This document shows positions 52,560 through 63,007 of a stretch of DNA of 64,000 nt, piece after piece (the stretch's first letter is position 1; every line of letters starts with the position of its first letter). A program made the position numbers and the translations under genes. The notes beneath the pieces are model-generated. The model was not told where the DNA came from, ran no database searches, and saw only the letters and a list, made by a program, of their open reading frames with translations. Location: NCBI GenBank assembly GCA_003439945.1, contig QVRM01002192.1, positions 3,460,001-3,524,000 on the forward strand, written 5' to 3'. The stretch comes from Dermanyssus gallinae (Eukaryota > Arthropoda > Arachnida > Mesostigmata > Dermanyssidae).

Positions 52560-53303
52560 GACTAAGAGGAGCAATAGACCTAGCGCCAGTTGACATGCTT
52601 ACGTCGGTGGACATTGCACTCCTTACGGAGACCTACCAGCGGGAGGAACTGCATATCAATGATATGCGAGGGAACAGCTGGCAGTTCTACTTGCTGGAGG
52701 CCGTGGTAGACCAGTGGGTGGATTATCAATCTACCTACATAAACGTTTACCGCCGGCGCAATGTGTAAAGAAGAACGATTCTGTGTGAGTCTCTCGTCTA
52801 TGAGAAGGAACAGAGCCGTCTTCTACCTCCGCCCACATCTTGACTCGGCAGAGGTCGCTGACGCGGTGAGTTCTGGTATATCAGGTTTCGACCTGTCTAT
52901 GCCAACCATTGTCGGTGGCGACTTTAATGCCCGTATTGATGGTAGGGCTACTAACAACAAAGGAGAGGTGCTGCTCCAGTTGATGGAATACTTTGGTCTG
53001 AGATGTGCAAATGCACGCGAAGACCACACGTATATAAGTTAAAATGGAAGCAGCACCATTGATCTACTGTTTCACAACCTTGTCGTTGGCGAAGTTGAAA
53101 GCTTTGATGTTCTCGAGGTGGCTGCAAAGAAGCACCTACCGGTGTCAGCAGTCGTAAATATTCCAGAAATCTGGTTTAAGCAGCAAGGCAATCCACACTT
53201 GGTTGCCACGAGGCGTGTTGACCTTTCACTATTAGAGGTTGATAGCCTGGAGGTGGGCTGTAATGTGGATACTTGTTGCGAACTGCTAGAGAGAAAACCA
53301 TGA
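52560..53303 (+). pseudogene. LINE AP endonuclease
   Basis: Motifs in order: NCKGLRGAIDL (start, near 52550), ALLTETYQREELHI, FYLRPHLDS, TIVGGDFNARIDGR and STIDLLFHN. The last motif reads KKHLPVSAVV where SDHLPV is usual. A stop at 53040 and others split it. It cuts target DNA to prime reverse transcription in intact relatives. Confidence 0.8.
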
Positions 53304-53316
53304 GAAGTGCAGTTAG

Positions 53317-54264
53317 GTGGAAGAAGCCGGGGCAGAGGGGATCACAACAGTGGTTTTTCAGACTTGCTATCTCGCCCACCGTGGAGTGCTCGAGCTTTTG
53401 CGCCAAGCGAGGGTAAAGGCACCACTACAGCTGCTAGCCAGACGCAGGCTTGACTACTTCAACAGAAGAAAAACTTACATAAAGCTATGTTTTGACCACA
53501 AGCGTAAAGACGCTAGGCGGGAGGAAATCCGACTGCTCGAAAGAGCAGAACGCAAGCCCTCAGCCTACGTTGTACGGCCTGGTAGGGGAGGGGCGAACCA
53601 CCTGCTCAGCGACGAACAGGTACCGAGTCACCTGACCGGTCTTCTATATAACCGCGAGACGGTACGCCTGGCTCCAATGATTGAGCACCCGCTCACATTG
53701 GAGCAGAATACTATGAATCTGCCCTTTGAGGTAGAAGAAGTAAGTCAGGTTCTGCACTCTCTTCCGGGAAGAAAGAGTGCGGGGCCAGACCAAGTGTACT
53801 ATGAGCACTGGGTGCAGTCTGAGCCACTTTTGGCAAACCATCTTTGTGATTTCTTCAATGAGATCACGAAGAGGGGACAAATTTCAGGAGCCTGGCATAT
53901 CGCCAGGTTTTCTCTTTTATTTAAGGGCAAGCATGGTGATGAAAGACGAGACCCAAACTTATACCGCGGTATAGCGTCTGAAAGAACGCTGAAGAAAATC
54001 TTCTGCAAATTGGTTATAAAACGGATTGAGTACGTTGTCGACCAGGCCCTTCCACCGGAGCAATTCGGCTTTCAAAGAGGTCGAGGAACGCGTGATGCAA
54101 ACCATGTGTTTCAGTCAGAGATAGAGCGAGCTGTGGCAAAGCCCGGAGGCCATTTGTATGCAGACTTTTTAGACTGCGTCAAGGCTTTCGACAAAGCACC
54201 TCGAGGTCCCCTGGTAAAGTCACTCCGATACGCAGGGGTTGGTGGCTCTCTCTCTCTCTTCTGA
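53317..54264 (+). CDS. LINE reverse transcriptase, fingers and motif A
   Basis: 315 open codons with LPFEVEEVSQVLHSLPGRKS then AGPDQVYYEHW, ISGAWHIARFSLLFKGKHGD, LYRGIASERTLKKIFCKLVI, PPEQFGFQRGRGTRDA and motif A, LYADFLDCVKAFDKAPR. A frameshift around 54260 interrupts it in a CT repeat (CTCTCTCTCTC), a likely slippage site. Motif B (GTPQGDPLS) is in the next frame. Confidence 0.85.
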   Translation: MEEAGAEGITTVVFQTCYLAHRGVLELLRQARVKAPLQLLARRRLDYFNRRKTYIKLCFDHKRKDARREEIRLLERAERKPSAYVVRPGRGGANHLLSDEQVPSHLTGLLYNRETVRLAPMIEHPLTLEQNTMNLPFEVEEVSQVLHSLPGRKSAGPDQVYYEHWVQSEPLLANHLCDFFNEITKRGQISGAWHIARFSLLFKGKHGDERRDPNLYRGIASERTLKKIFCKLVIKRIEYVVDQALPPEQFGFQRGRGTRDANHVFQSEIERAVAKPGGHLYADFLDCVKAFDKAPRGPLVKSLRYAGVGGSLSLF

Positions 54265-54299
54265 GCGTAATTTCCAGTTTCTTTGATGAGGTCACTTTA

Positions 54300-55300
54300 C
54301 TGGTACAAGGTGAGCAGGAAGTGTTGCAGGTAAGGCAAAATGTGGGAACCCCGCAAGGCGACCCATTGAGCTGCGTCTCTTTCACTCTTCTGCTTGCCGA
54401 TTATGTTCTACAAGAGTTACAGAAGGTCACAGTTGTGATGAACGCAGATGACATAGTGGTCGCTCATCACGACCTGGGTGCCATCAAGCGGAGGTGCTCC
54501 TTTTCTCAAGAGGGCTGGAAATAAACGCCATAATGACCAAGGCTATGAAATTCAGAAGAGGAGGTCGATTGGCTGCTAAAGACGTTATACGTTGCGGCGG
54601 CCAATCCTTGGAATTTGTCAACTCTTTCCGGTATCTGGGGCTTGGGCTTCATTATACGGGGACGACCTTCACTGCTTACATCGTCGAGACAGCGCGCACA
54701 GCCCTAATTTCTCTTTATGGAGAGGTAGGCGATGTCCGGCGACTGTCCGTCCCGACGGCAGTGGCGCTTTTCTATCTCAAGATTGTTCCAGCGCTGATGT
54801 ATGGTCTTGACAGAGTATGGGAACACCTCACTCAGGCAAACTTTGGTTTGCTTAAAAGATGTTTCACAATGTACATGAAGCGAGTACTTGGCCTGTCAAT
54901 GCGGGCAAGAAGCCGCTTTGTGTACCTAATGTCAGGCTGTGCACCAGTTGTTGAGATAATTCAATTGAAGTTGAAGACGCCGCGTACAGTATCATTCGAG
55001 AGCTTTATCTCGGAATGGGAAAATAAGGTTGAACAAGTCCGACGAGAGGTCGGAGACCTGGATATTTTCAGGGCCTCTCACCTCTGGTCTAGTCTTGCAT
55101 GTGACAATCGCCACGTCTATACCAGATACATAGTTCATGGCTATCATCACCTGGTTTGTTCGAATACGAGCTTCCACGAAGAGTACACCGAGTACGTCTG
55201 TCGACTGTGCTCTCAAGTGTGTACGAAGTTTCATGCGTCTGCCTGTCTGGCCCTTGCGAAGATATCACTGTCTCTCGAATACCATGCCGCGAGCAGCTGA
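54300..55300 (+). pseudogene. LINE RT palm, thumb and Cys/His C-terminus
   Basis: 54321-54524 has NVGTPQGDPLSCVSFTLLLA (motif B) and motif C mutated to VMNADDIVVAHHD (Tyr lost). 54494-55300 follows in another frame with FRRGGRLAAKDVIRC, FRYLGLGLHYTGTTFTAYI, KRVLGLSMRARSRFVYLMS and a C-terminal HGYHHLVC...CRLC...CTKFHASAC block that is probably zinc-binding. The order and motifs equal those of the right-edge element. Confidence 0.8.
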
Positions 55301-55384
55301 CTGTATTAATGTATAATCTGTATAATTGTTTATGTTATATGCATACTCAATATGAGTGAAATAAATATGATGATATTTTCAATA

Positions 55385-55740
55385 TCAAATATATTGCTTC
55401 ATTTTTTGGCCGCTCCCAAAGCAAACGAAGAAAACGCCCGTGTACCACGCGAGGCCGTCCCACCCAACCCTCACCACAGACAGTCCAAAATACTGATACA
55501 TCCGTAAGGCCCCACACAGAAAGTATTGCAATCATAAGGCAACTAAGATGAAAATGCTCCAACATAATGAGTTTGTGTCGCTAGCAAGGCAATGAGGGAC
55601 TCGAAATGCGCCGTGCCAGAAAGTCTTGCATCCTTTGCTACGCCTAGTACCTTGGCACAGTCGCTTGTTTGTATCAGATGGCCATTTACCATTACAAGTG
55701 TCATTCGTAGGAATGTGTTGCCGTTTCTAAAGACTAGCAC
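55385..55740 (-). pseudogene. LINE RT thumb fragment
   Basis: 55543-55740 carries VMVNGHLIQTSDCAKVLGVA and ARLSGTAHFESL, the 'V.LGV.LD..L....H' thumb pattern of Jockey/CR1-type RTs. The downstream part is not recognised. It is a short isolated fragment. Confidence 0.55.
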
Positions 55741-57055
55741 TTTACACTATCGAAGACACGACTGAGATATTTAGAAAATGCTATTCGAAACAGTCCAATA
55801 AAACCAGTCAATATGAAAACTTAGCGGGTTTCACAATCACCTCGTTGTCAATACTCAGATTAATTAACAAGAGCACTTTGACAACCTGCTGTGCGCGCTG
55901 CATAATCTTTCTTATCAGTTCCCTAGTCCCTATGGATTAAACCCCGGAGCTTGATGGCGCTCCACCTTAGTTCTTCGTTTTTGTACATTATTCCTCATTC
56001 TGTTTACTCTGATCGACGATAGTTTGTGGATGCTCTGCAACAACCGCTACTGGCGGTCTCTCTCGGCGATGAAATTTCACAGCTCCGTTTGTATGCGTTG
56101 TGTTCCGTGACATCGGTGTGTTCTTGACGAGCATGTGTCGATGAGCTTCAGTAGACGGCCATGTAACATATTGTAGTTAGTTTTGATATCTTGAGCCCGA
56201 GGTTTTTATATCATGGTACACCGGAGTCCTAGCTTCATTTTGAATGATTTGCTCCAGTAAGCTACCTATAACAAGCGGTATTCGGCACTAAGCAGCAAAA
56301 TGATCGCTGACACTGAGGGCAATGGTGTCTGGTGCAACAACCTTCATATTCGTTTAGGTATGGCCGAGAATGCGCGGTGGCGTCATTGTAGTATGTTCTT
56401 GAATTAAACTACAGAAGCCAATGGAATCCAGCATTAGATTCAGCAAATAAGGGTCATCGTATTTTGTGTGATGAAAATGCTATAAGCATCACGTGGTGTT
56501 TGAAACGATGCAAGAAGCCATCAAGTTCACCAAGGAAGAAACCAGCCGTATAACCGGTACACAGTACTAACTTTGAAAGAACGTGAGTAATGATCTGACT
56601 AGATTGCTATAGGCTTAGCTGTTGTTTTCACCACGGTCAACACCGCCGCTTGGGTTTCATTTTATTCTCATTATATTATCTATGTGTGTGTATGTTGCAC
56701 AAAGTGAGTGAACAAATATTCTAAATCCCAAAATAATGTACAAATGAATCCGTGTTTCGCTTCTTAATCGTTGCACGTATGCGCGCCGCGCAGTGCTAAT
56801 ATCAGCTGCGACTAACGTTGTGTTCACAGAGTGTGTGTTCTCCGCGATAACCGTGCATGCTATTCTTGTATTTACAAAAGCCGAAGGTTCAGCCAGAATT
56901 CTAATCAACTTGGGCTTCCTTATTCAGCGCCTTATTCAATACGCATATAGACATAGTGGTGAAATAACTAAAGGAAGAAGTCCTATAGTATGACAGAAGA
57001 AGATCGAGACGCCTCACTGCTAATGGGGGCACAAATTGAACACTCAGATCCGAGG
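55741..57055. other. No gene recognised
   Basis: 1.3 kb without recognisable coding motif, tandem repeat or RNA gene on either strand. Confidence 0.4.
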
Positions 57056-57121
57056 CAGGCGTCCAGGGGTGATCTGTTAGGTAGGTATTGTTTTACCTAA
57101 CGGATCACCCCTGGAAGCCTG
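57056..57121. repeat. Imperfect inverted repeat, 28-base arms
   Basis: Arms 57056-57083 and 57094-57121 pair with two mismatches around a 10-base loop, with GGGGTGATC/GATCACCCC at the core. The R1-type 3'-end copy starts at its right edge, so it lies at that insertion's 5' junction. Confidence 0.9.
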
Positions 57122-57535
57122 CTCAGGTAAGTGGAAGGCGACGAACTTGCTCGACGCCGTTTTAACATTCAAGAGAGCCAAGAAGACGGCCAGGCGGGAA
57201 AGGTTTGAGCGGGTCTCTCGGGGGAGGGGGTATGGGGGGAGCTGCCGGGCCCTCGTGATCTCGACGCATCTTCACAGGACGGTTTACAAAATGGCAGAAT
57301 CTTCCTATACAACCGCAGGTAAACATGTAGATTGAGACAGGGATACAGCTGAGTGAAGGAGAGAGGCAGAGACGCCTCTTCCACAGCTTCGAAGGAATGC
57401 CAAACTAATATCGAGCCTAGAGTGTGGGAGGAAGCCGGGTTTAGTGAGTATGTGAGTCAAGTTAGTCTAGTCACGCAGGCTGCTAGTGACACATGTGCAT
57501 CATGCATTCCTTAAACCTCCCATAAAAAAAAACAA
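57122..57535 (+). pseudogene. R1-type LINE 3'-end retrocopy with poly-A
   Basis: Plus-strand counterpart of the last 400 bp of the LINE at 26918-29302. GGCGACGAACTTGCTCGACG leads into the frame VLTFKRAKKTARRERFERVS (57147-57335). The 3' UTR follows and ends in CCTCCCATAAAAAAAAAC. It is more diverged than the copy at 60645. 5' truncation plus a poly-A tail indicates retroposition; no target duplication was confirmed. Confidence 0.8.
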
Positions 57536-59249
57536 AGGCTAAGGTAGATCATATCTAGTCGCAAAGCCTTATTTGTTGGCTATATATTAAATTAGAAGAT
57601 ATTTAGCGGTAGACACATTGGAACGTAAGGTCGCCAATATTGGCGGTTCACCTCAATATCGAGAAGAAGCAACCCGAATAATTACTGACACACTCCTCTG
57701 TATTATGGCCAAACATCCTGAAGATTCGAAGCCTTCTGTGATTCCGTGCAGAATTTCAATTTTAATTTGCAGTATCAAATATTGGAGAAAGGGGCTCTCT
57801 AAAGAATTCGTCTACGGTAGATAAGCATACGTCCACAAACAACACTCTGCGCATGAAGATACAGTATTGGATTTTAAGAATTTAACTAAACCCCACAAGC
57901 ATTTAAGTGAAGCCCTAAGTATCGATTTTCAACGACCTATAAACGAGGGTGGCCTCGAGATCAGAAGGTTAATTGATCTGGCCTCCGCCTGCTATGCTAT
58001 TTGCTAAACTCATTGGTTAAGAAAAATACACATTTAGAATTTGAGAACGAAACAAGCAAAGCAGATTGTGTCATTATTTGCTTGAGTGTTGTGGGTACCC
58101 TAAAAGAGCGTCCCAATTAGCATGCGCTGCGAATTGTTTAAGGAAGTTCAAACTCCTGCCCTTGCCACGGCTCGACATCATGCTGGAGTGTAAGACCACT
58201 AGCATGACTAGTGCGCGGACCAACTAGCGTAGCTTGGGTATGATGGAATTGCTTGTTAAAGGCTCCGCAAAAGTTTTGACCTAGCAAGTGGGCTTATTGC
58301 GTTATCACGTGACCTTTTCTGGCATCACCTTTTTCACTTGAGCACATAATAAATTGCACTGCGAGTATAAAAACGGATAAACGGCACTACTTTCTTGGAG
58401 CTGATTAACCCACGACTGCTCGCATCAGCGACCATGACACTACATTGAAAAGCATGCCTTCGGATATCACTTCCCTTGCTTCAAAAGCGGGAAAAAAATT
58501 ACTCTATTTCCGTGTGATAGCCTGTGATGCGCGAGTTACGCGATCTGCGGGTACCTCCAATGCAAATAGAAAGTTGGTCAAATATGTAAACTTCCTATAA
58601 AACCATAGGCAAGGCATACGATAAAGGTTATATGGCAACGAATTTACATTGTCATTTTGTCGTAATGCGTAACGGATGTGTTTCTGCGCACTGGTCCTGA
58701 ACAGACTGATTAACGCCCCGGGCCTCGTCAATCTAGGATGTCTGCTTCCTTGGTTTAATAGGCATAATGCCAAGAAGTTCTTCGTAGATGTTTATATGTC
58801 CATCTCTCTTTTTCTGTTGTGCTTGCAACATGGAAGGAGTTATTCGTCACAAAAACAGAAAGCGACGACGTAATCGCAAAGAGCTGAAGATTTTGGGCAA
58901 TATACTATTGACAGGCTTTGAAAACGAAGAACGCACACCAAAAGAGATCTCCCTTTGGTTGTGCTGTATTGGCACTTATTTTCCATTCTTTTGTCGAACA
59001 TTGCAACCAAGGATCCTAGAGTCTGTTTGTTTGATTTTTTTTATGTTTTTAACTTATTTATGGGAGCGTAGATAGAACATACCGATATGCTATTTCGGCC
59101 ATTGCATACATATAGCTAAGGAACGCAAGACGTGTGTCTTATAACCGAAATTGACTTAACCTGTTTGCTGTAAATGACGTCTGTCTTGAATATAAAATGT
59201 AACGCTGTCTAGAGTTACTCCATACAGCTTTAGCTGTCCGCGGTACGGT
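57536..59249. other. No gene recognised
   Basis: 1.7 kb of anonymous sequence with only short motif-free frames. I see no repeat or RNA gene. Confidence 0.4.
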
Positions 59250-59824
59250 CTAAAATGTATACCCTCGGCCACACTGGCGGGTCCACTAGCACATTAAACT
59301 TATCAGCGTCTACCTGAACGTGATACCTGTTGTAATATGCTTGATTCATACCAACAAGCTTCGTCACGTTCACGTCTGTGTCGGATTCAACAATGCGGCT
59401 GACGTACTCCTTGAGAGCATCTGCAGAGTGCGATAATTATAATCTGCTAACAAAAAGAGCTCTGACGTTTGGACGTTTAGGCATACTGCGTGCCCCTACA
59501 GCCTTTAGCTGAGTCATTTTATTCGTTCCCGTTGTAACGTGCATGATACGTCCTCCTCTTCCAACCGTGCGCCATTTGTCGCGTGCCGTGTTTTTCCTAC
59601 CGGGTGCACTTATGACGTTGCGTTGTTGGCTAGTGTTAAAGTGGAGGCGACGTGGAGTGGGAACGTTGCAACTTGAAGGCAGGTTTGTGTTTCGGCATTG
59701 CTGATGCTGCTGTTGTTTGCCAGTCGGCCGTTGGATGGTTCGGTGATCAGCTGATTTGGAAGTCGGGCCATTCTTACTATCTTCTTCTAAGATCTTCAAT
59801 TGTTTTTTGAGGGCTTCTTTTTTC

Positions 59825-59959
59825 TGCGGTACAAGCACAGAATGCCGGATTGACCGTATTGACGGATGCCGGATTGGCCGAATTGTCATTTACATAATTT
59901 ACATAATAATTACGGATGTCGGAAACTTTGCGGTACAATCACAGGATGCCGGATTGGCC
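59825..59959. repeat. Direct repeat, 31-bp units about 104 bp apart
   Basis: TGCGGTACAA[G/T]CACAG and ATGCCGGATTG occur at 59825-59855 and 59929-59959 with three differences. A third partial copy, GGATGCCGGATTGGCC, lies between them. It is a local duplication inside the ORF1 relic. Confidence 0.8.
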
Positions 59960-60094
59960 AGGGCTGTATTTTTTAAAACATCTATTGACACCTCCCTCCA
60001 AAAGCACGACTTACAGTACAAATTATTTGCTGCACCCTTCGCAAACTGTGCGCTCTCTTACTTAAAGCATATTTTCTGCACAAGTTACGCATGG

Positions 60095-60130
60095 TGGCCC
60101 TGAATTAACCACGACATCGACACACAGGAG
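60095..60130 (-). other. Degenerate 2A-like peptide motif
   Basis: The residues read DVVVNSGP where the consensus is D(V/I)ExNPGP. The Glu and first Pro are substituted, so ribosome skipping is probably lost. Confidence 0.6.
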
Positions 60131-60644
60131 CAAGAGTGCAAGCACTAGTGCAGTTGTTCTTAACAGGTGGTGTTTCGTTAAGCACTGCTGAGGTGGCCGC
60201 ATAAACAAACTCATCCCGTTGAGGAGGTCATTTTGGAGATTCGTCAGCCGTAAGTGTCTTGGTAGGCTGTAGAGTCCGTTGTCGTAAAACACTGTGACGC
60301 ACTCATTGCTAACAGTTGTATTTTTAATGAAAATATGGCTTACTAATAGAGCATACACGAAACGCGTCCGCACGGCCGCCACCACGTTGATAACCTGCCT
60401 TATTTACACCAAACATTATCATGAGACATATGTCGGCCAGTGCTGGCTATTTAAGTGTTGTCTGACACCAATGTAATCACGGCGTGTAATGTAAAACACT
60501 GAAATGTGATACAATCAAATATTGGATAGTTAGAACACCGTTTTTTCGTGAGTAATACAAATTGCAGGTGTGTAAAAACGAGACCTACGGATTGTGTTCC
60601 TAAACCGGCGTCTAACTTACTGTGAGGTCTCGTGACCCGTAGTC

Positions 60645-61052
60645 TTTTTTTTTTTCTGGGAGGTTTCGGGAATGCATGATGCACATGCGCCACTAGCAGC
60701 CTGCGTGACTAGTGTGAGACTCGCAAACCCACTAAACCCGGATTCCTCCCCACCCCCCCAGGCTCGGTATTACTTTGGCATTACATCGAAGCCATGGGAG
60801 AGGCGTCTCTGCCATTCTCCTTCAATCAGCTCTATCCCTGACTATCATCCCGCATGTCTACCTGCGGTTGGATAGGGGGATGCCATTTTGTAATCCGTCC
60901 TGTGAGGGTGCGTCGAGACCATGAGGGCCTGGCTGCTCCCCACCCCCTCCCCCCTCCCTCGGCTCCTCGTCTCGACCACTCTCCCCAGAGACCCGCTCAA
61001 ACCTCTCCCGCCTGGCCGTTTCCTTGGCTGTCTTGAGTGTCAAAACAGCGTC
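60645..61052 (-). mobile_element. R1-type LINE 3'-end retrocopy with target duplication
   Basis: About 408 bp, close to identical to 26925-27335. It has poly-T on the left (poly-A on the minus strand) and is flanked by GACCCGTAGTC at 60634-60644 and 61053-61063. Only the C-terminal tail of the protein (TLKTAKETARRERFERVS) and the 3' UTR are present. This is a clean example of 5'-truncated target-primed insertion. Confidence 0.92.
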
Positions 61053-61063
61053 GACCCGTAGTC

Positions 61064-62359
61064 TGCCGCAGCCTTACGTTACTCATCAATGGCCTCATGC
61101 CAGATACCAGTAAAGGTACGAGCAGCAAATACAGCGTTCTTTGCAAGCGTCAGATTCTAAATAAAATCTGTCTTTCGCAGTTTTTTTAGTAAATAAGTTA
61201 TTGGAAGGATATTTGCGTTTCCGCGTATGTTGGTGTGAGTGCTCTCCAGATTATAATAGCAGTATTTTCTAATGCATACACTCCATTTTACTTTAATTGT
61301 CAACAAGTTCAAGTAGAATTCTTATCCAAGGTATTAAATACTCGAAACTTTCGCTATAGACATGTTGTGCCATATCTTCTCTTATCACACAGTTCATAAC
61401 AGGCTTACATTTGGGATGGACCTTAAAAGAGCTGCGCTATCTTTTCTTAATTAGCAGTAGCAAAATTTCTTAAAGCCTATTTGCAAATAGTTGGCTCACT
61501 TAGGGAGGCAAACTTCATTATTATACTGTTTTTGCGTCCGGACCATAATTTTTTTATATCCAGTATGTTCTGTTTGCGTCAGGCACCCGTTAACGCATGT
61601 ACCCTAATTTTTTTATTGACCTTAGATTTAGAACGTATTTAGCGGGTTTGTATACACTGCCGTGCTCCATTACCGTTCGTGTAGCTGGTAGGCCTTTGGT
61701 TTTCATCTGTTTTTACAGGCTCATCATTAGCGTGTGCCATTAACACTCTGAAATGCCAGCGCTCTTCCAAGTGTTCGGAAGAGAACTCGGATTATCACTG
61801 GCGGCAAATTGGCAAAGCGAGGCCCCTCAATGCAACAATATATTGTCGGTCAAACGTGAAAGCAGCAGAAACGAAATTTTTATTTCAGGTTTATTCTCAA
61901 CTTTCGTATGGAATGCACAACAGCTGAAAGAGATGAACTCGTAGAATGAATTCCAATGCACTGCGATTACCGGTTTAGGTACATCGCACTCTTACTTATT
62001 TTGCGGGCTTCATAATATCATCGCTGACTCGCTAAAGAAGTCGTCGCTCGCCGTACATCCACGTTTTACACGTAAAACTCAGAAAACGTAGCAAGAAGGA
62101 AGCCACCCGCGCCACAGCAGGAAGCAAACCGCAACAGATGGCGACTTCACCCGTTGTGACATCGCAATGGAGTTAATTTAATTGATCAGTTTTATATTAG
62201 TACCGACATCGAGACCAGTTGAATCAAATTCGCCAAGCATCACAAGGCTCAACCACGAGGCACTGCCGTGGAGTGCAGAGGCCATCGTCAGGACATTCTA
62301 CAATCCATGAAACCGGCCTTCTTTGACACAGTAGATGCGCTGTTCGAAAGGGCCATCAG
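61064..62359. other. No gene recognised
   Basis: 1.3 kb of AT-rich sequence with no recognised motif. A frame with MECRGHRQDILQSMK just before 62360 may belong to the LINE downstream, but I cannot support it. Confidence 0.4.
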
Positions 62360-62990
62360 CAATCGAGAAAAATCGGCAGGCGGACACATTAAGGATTTGC
62401 GATGGAACTGTCGAGGCTTAGAGACTAATCACTGCATCTTTTTCTGCAAACAACCCCAGAAGACGTGTACTTTTATATATATTATAACTCACTATGTGGC
62501 TCATTGTTTTGCCACTCCTTCCCACGTCGTGGTGTGCTCATTGTGTACACTCAAAAAGGGAAATGACGAAAGACAATTGTGTTTATCTAATGGGAGAGAG
62601 TGTCAACATTATAGCAATGTACGCACGAGCCGGAATGCAGAAATTTAACGGGAACGGACCTGATCGTATCTTCCGGTGATCTCAATCGTAATTCCGGTGG
62701 CCTCAATGTGATGATCACAAGCCTTGGTGATTTGCCAAACTTTAGAATGACCAAGTTTGTAGGTGCCGTCGCTGCCCTAGGATTCTCGGTCGCTTATAAT
62801 TCAAACATTTATTCACCTTTGCCAGGTAGTATAAACATAATATATATCTCCTCACTGTATACAATAGCGGCTAAAATTGCACTATTGCGCATGGTCGTGT
62901 CACATTGGGAATTGAGCGCACAAGACATCCGGTATATAAGTATATACTGCACGAACTATATGGCTACAACCAAATTTTCTCCTATATGGA
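62360..62990 (+). pseudogene. LINE AP endonuclease relic
   Basis: IKDLRWNCRGLET near 62390-62430 matches the endonuclease entry motif 'WNCRGL' of I/Jockey/Ingi-type LINEs. Further on VNIIAMYARAG and, in another frame, IVSSGDLNRNSGG (family GDFNAH) follow near 62600-62690. Many frame breaks. The final His motif is not found. It may be the 5' part of an element related to 52200-55380. Confidence 0.5.
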
Positions 62991-63007
62991 AATAAACTAG
63001 AAAGTGC

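Larger units (their letters stand above)
52200..55380 (+). mobile_element. AP-endonuclease LINE (same family as right edge)
   Basis: Order: basic ORF1 end (52200-52560), AP endonuclease (52560-53300), RT (53317-54530), and thumb with Cys/His C-terminus (54494-55300), then a 3' UTR ending in AATAAATATGATGATAT near 55380. Thumb motifs and the His/Cys C-terminus match the minus-strand LINE at 63008-64000. Clade placement (Ingi/Vingi/I-like?) is uncertain. Confidence 0.75.
59250..60385 (-). pseudogene. LINE ORF1 with degenerate 2A-like motif and coiled coil
   Basis: The start at 60385 opens a 107-codon frame ending in a hydrophobic run and LLLCVDVVVNSGPPCVTC. This matches the LLLCGDVExNPGP 2A-like motif at the N-terminus of some CR1/L2-type LINE proteins, directly before a cysteine-rich finger. 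After stops, 59437-59889 has KKEALKKQLKILEED (a short coiled coil) and a basic Gln/Asn-rich linker. The C-terminal block ALKEYVSRIVESDTDVNVTK, then YYNRYHVQVDADKF and LVDPPVWPR (about 59250-59430), resembles LINE ORF1 nucleic-acid-binding domains. No endonuclease or RT is attached. Confidence 0.65.
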
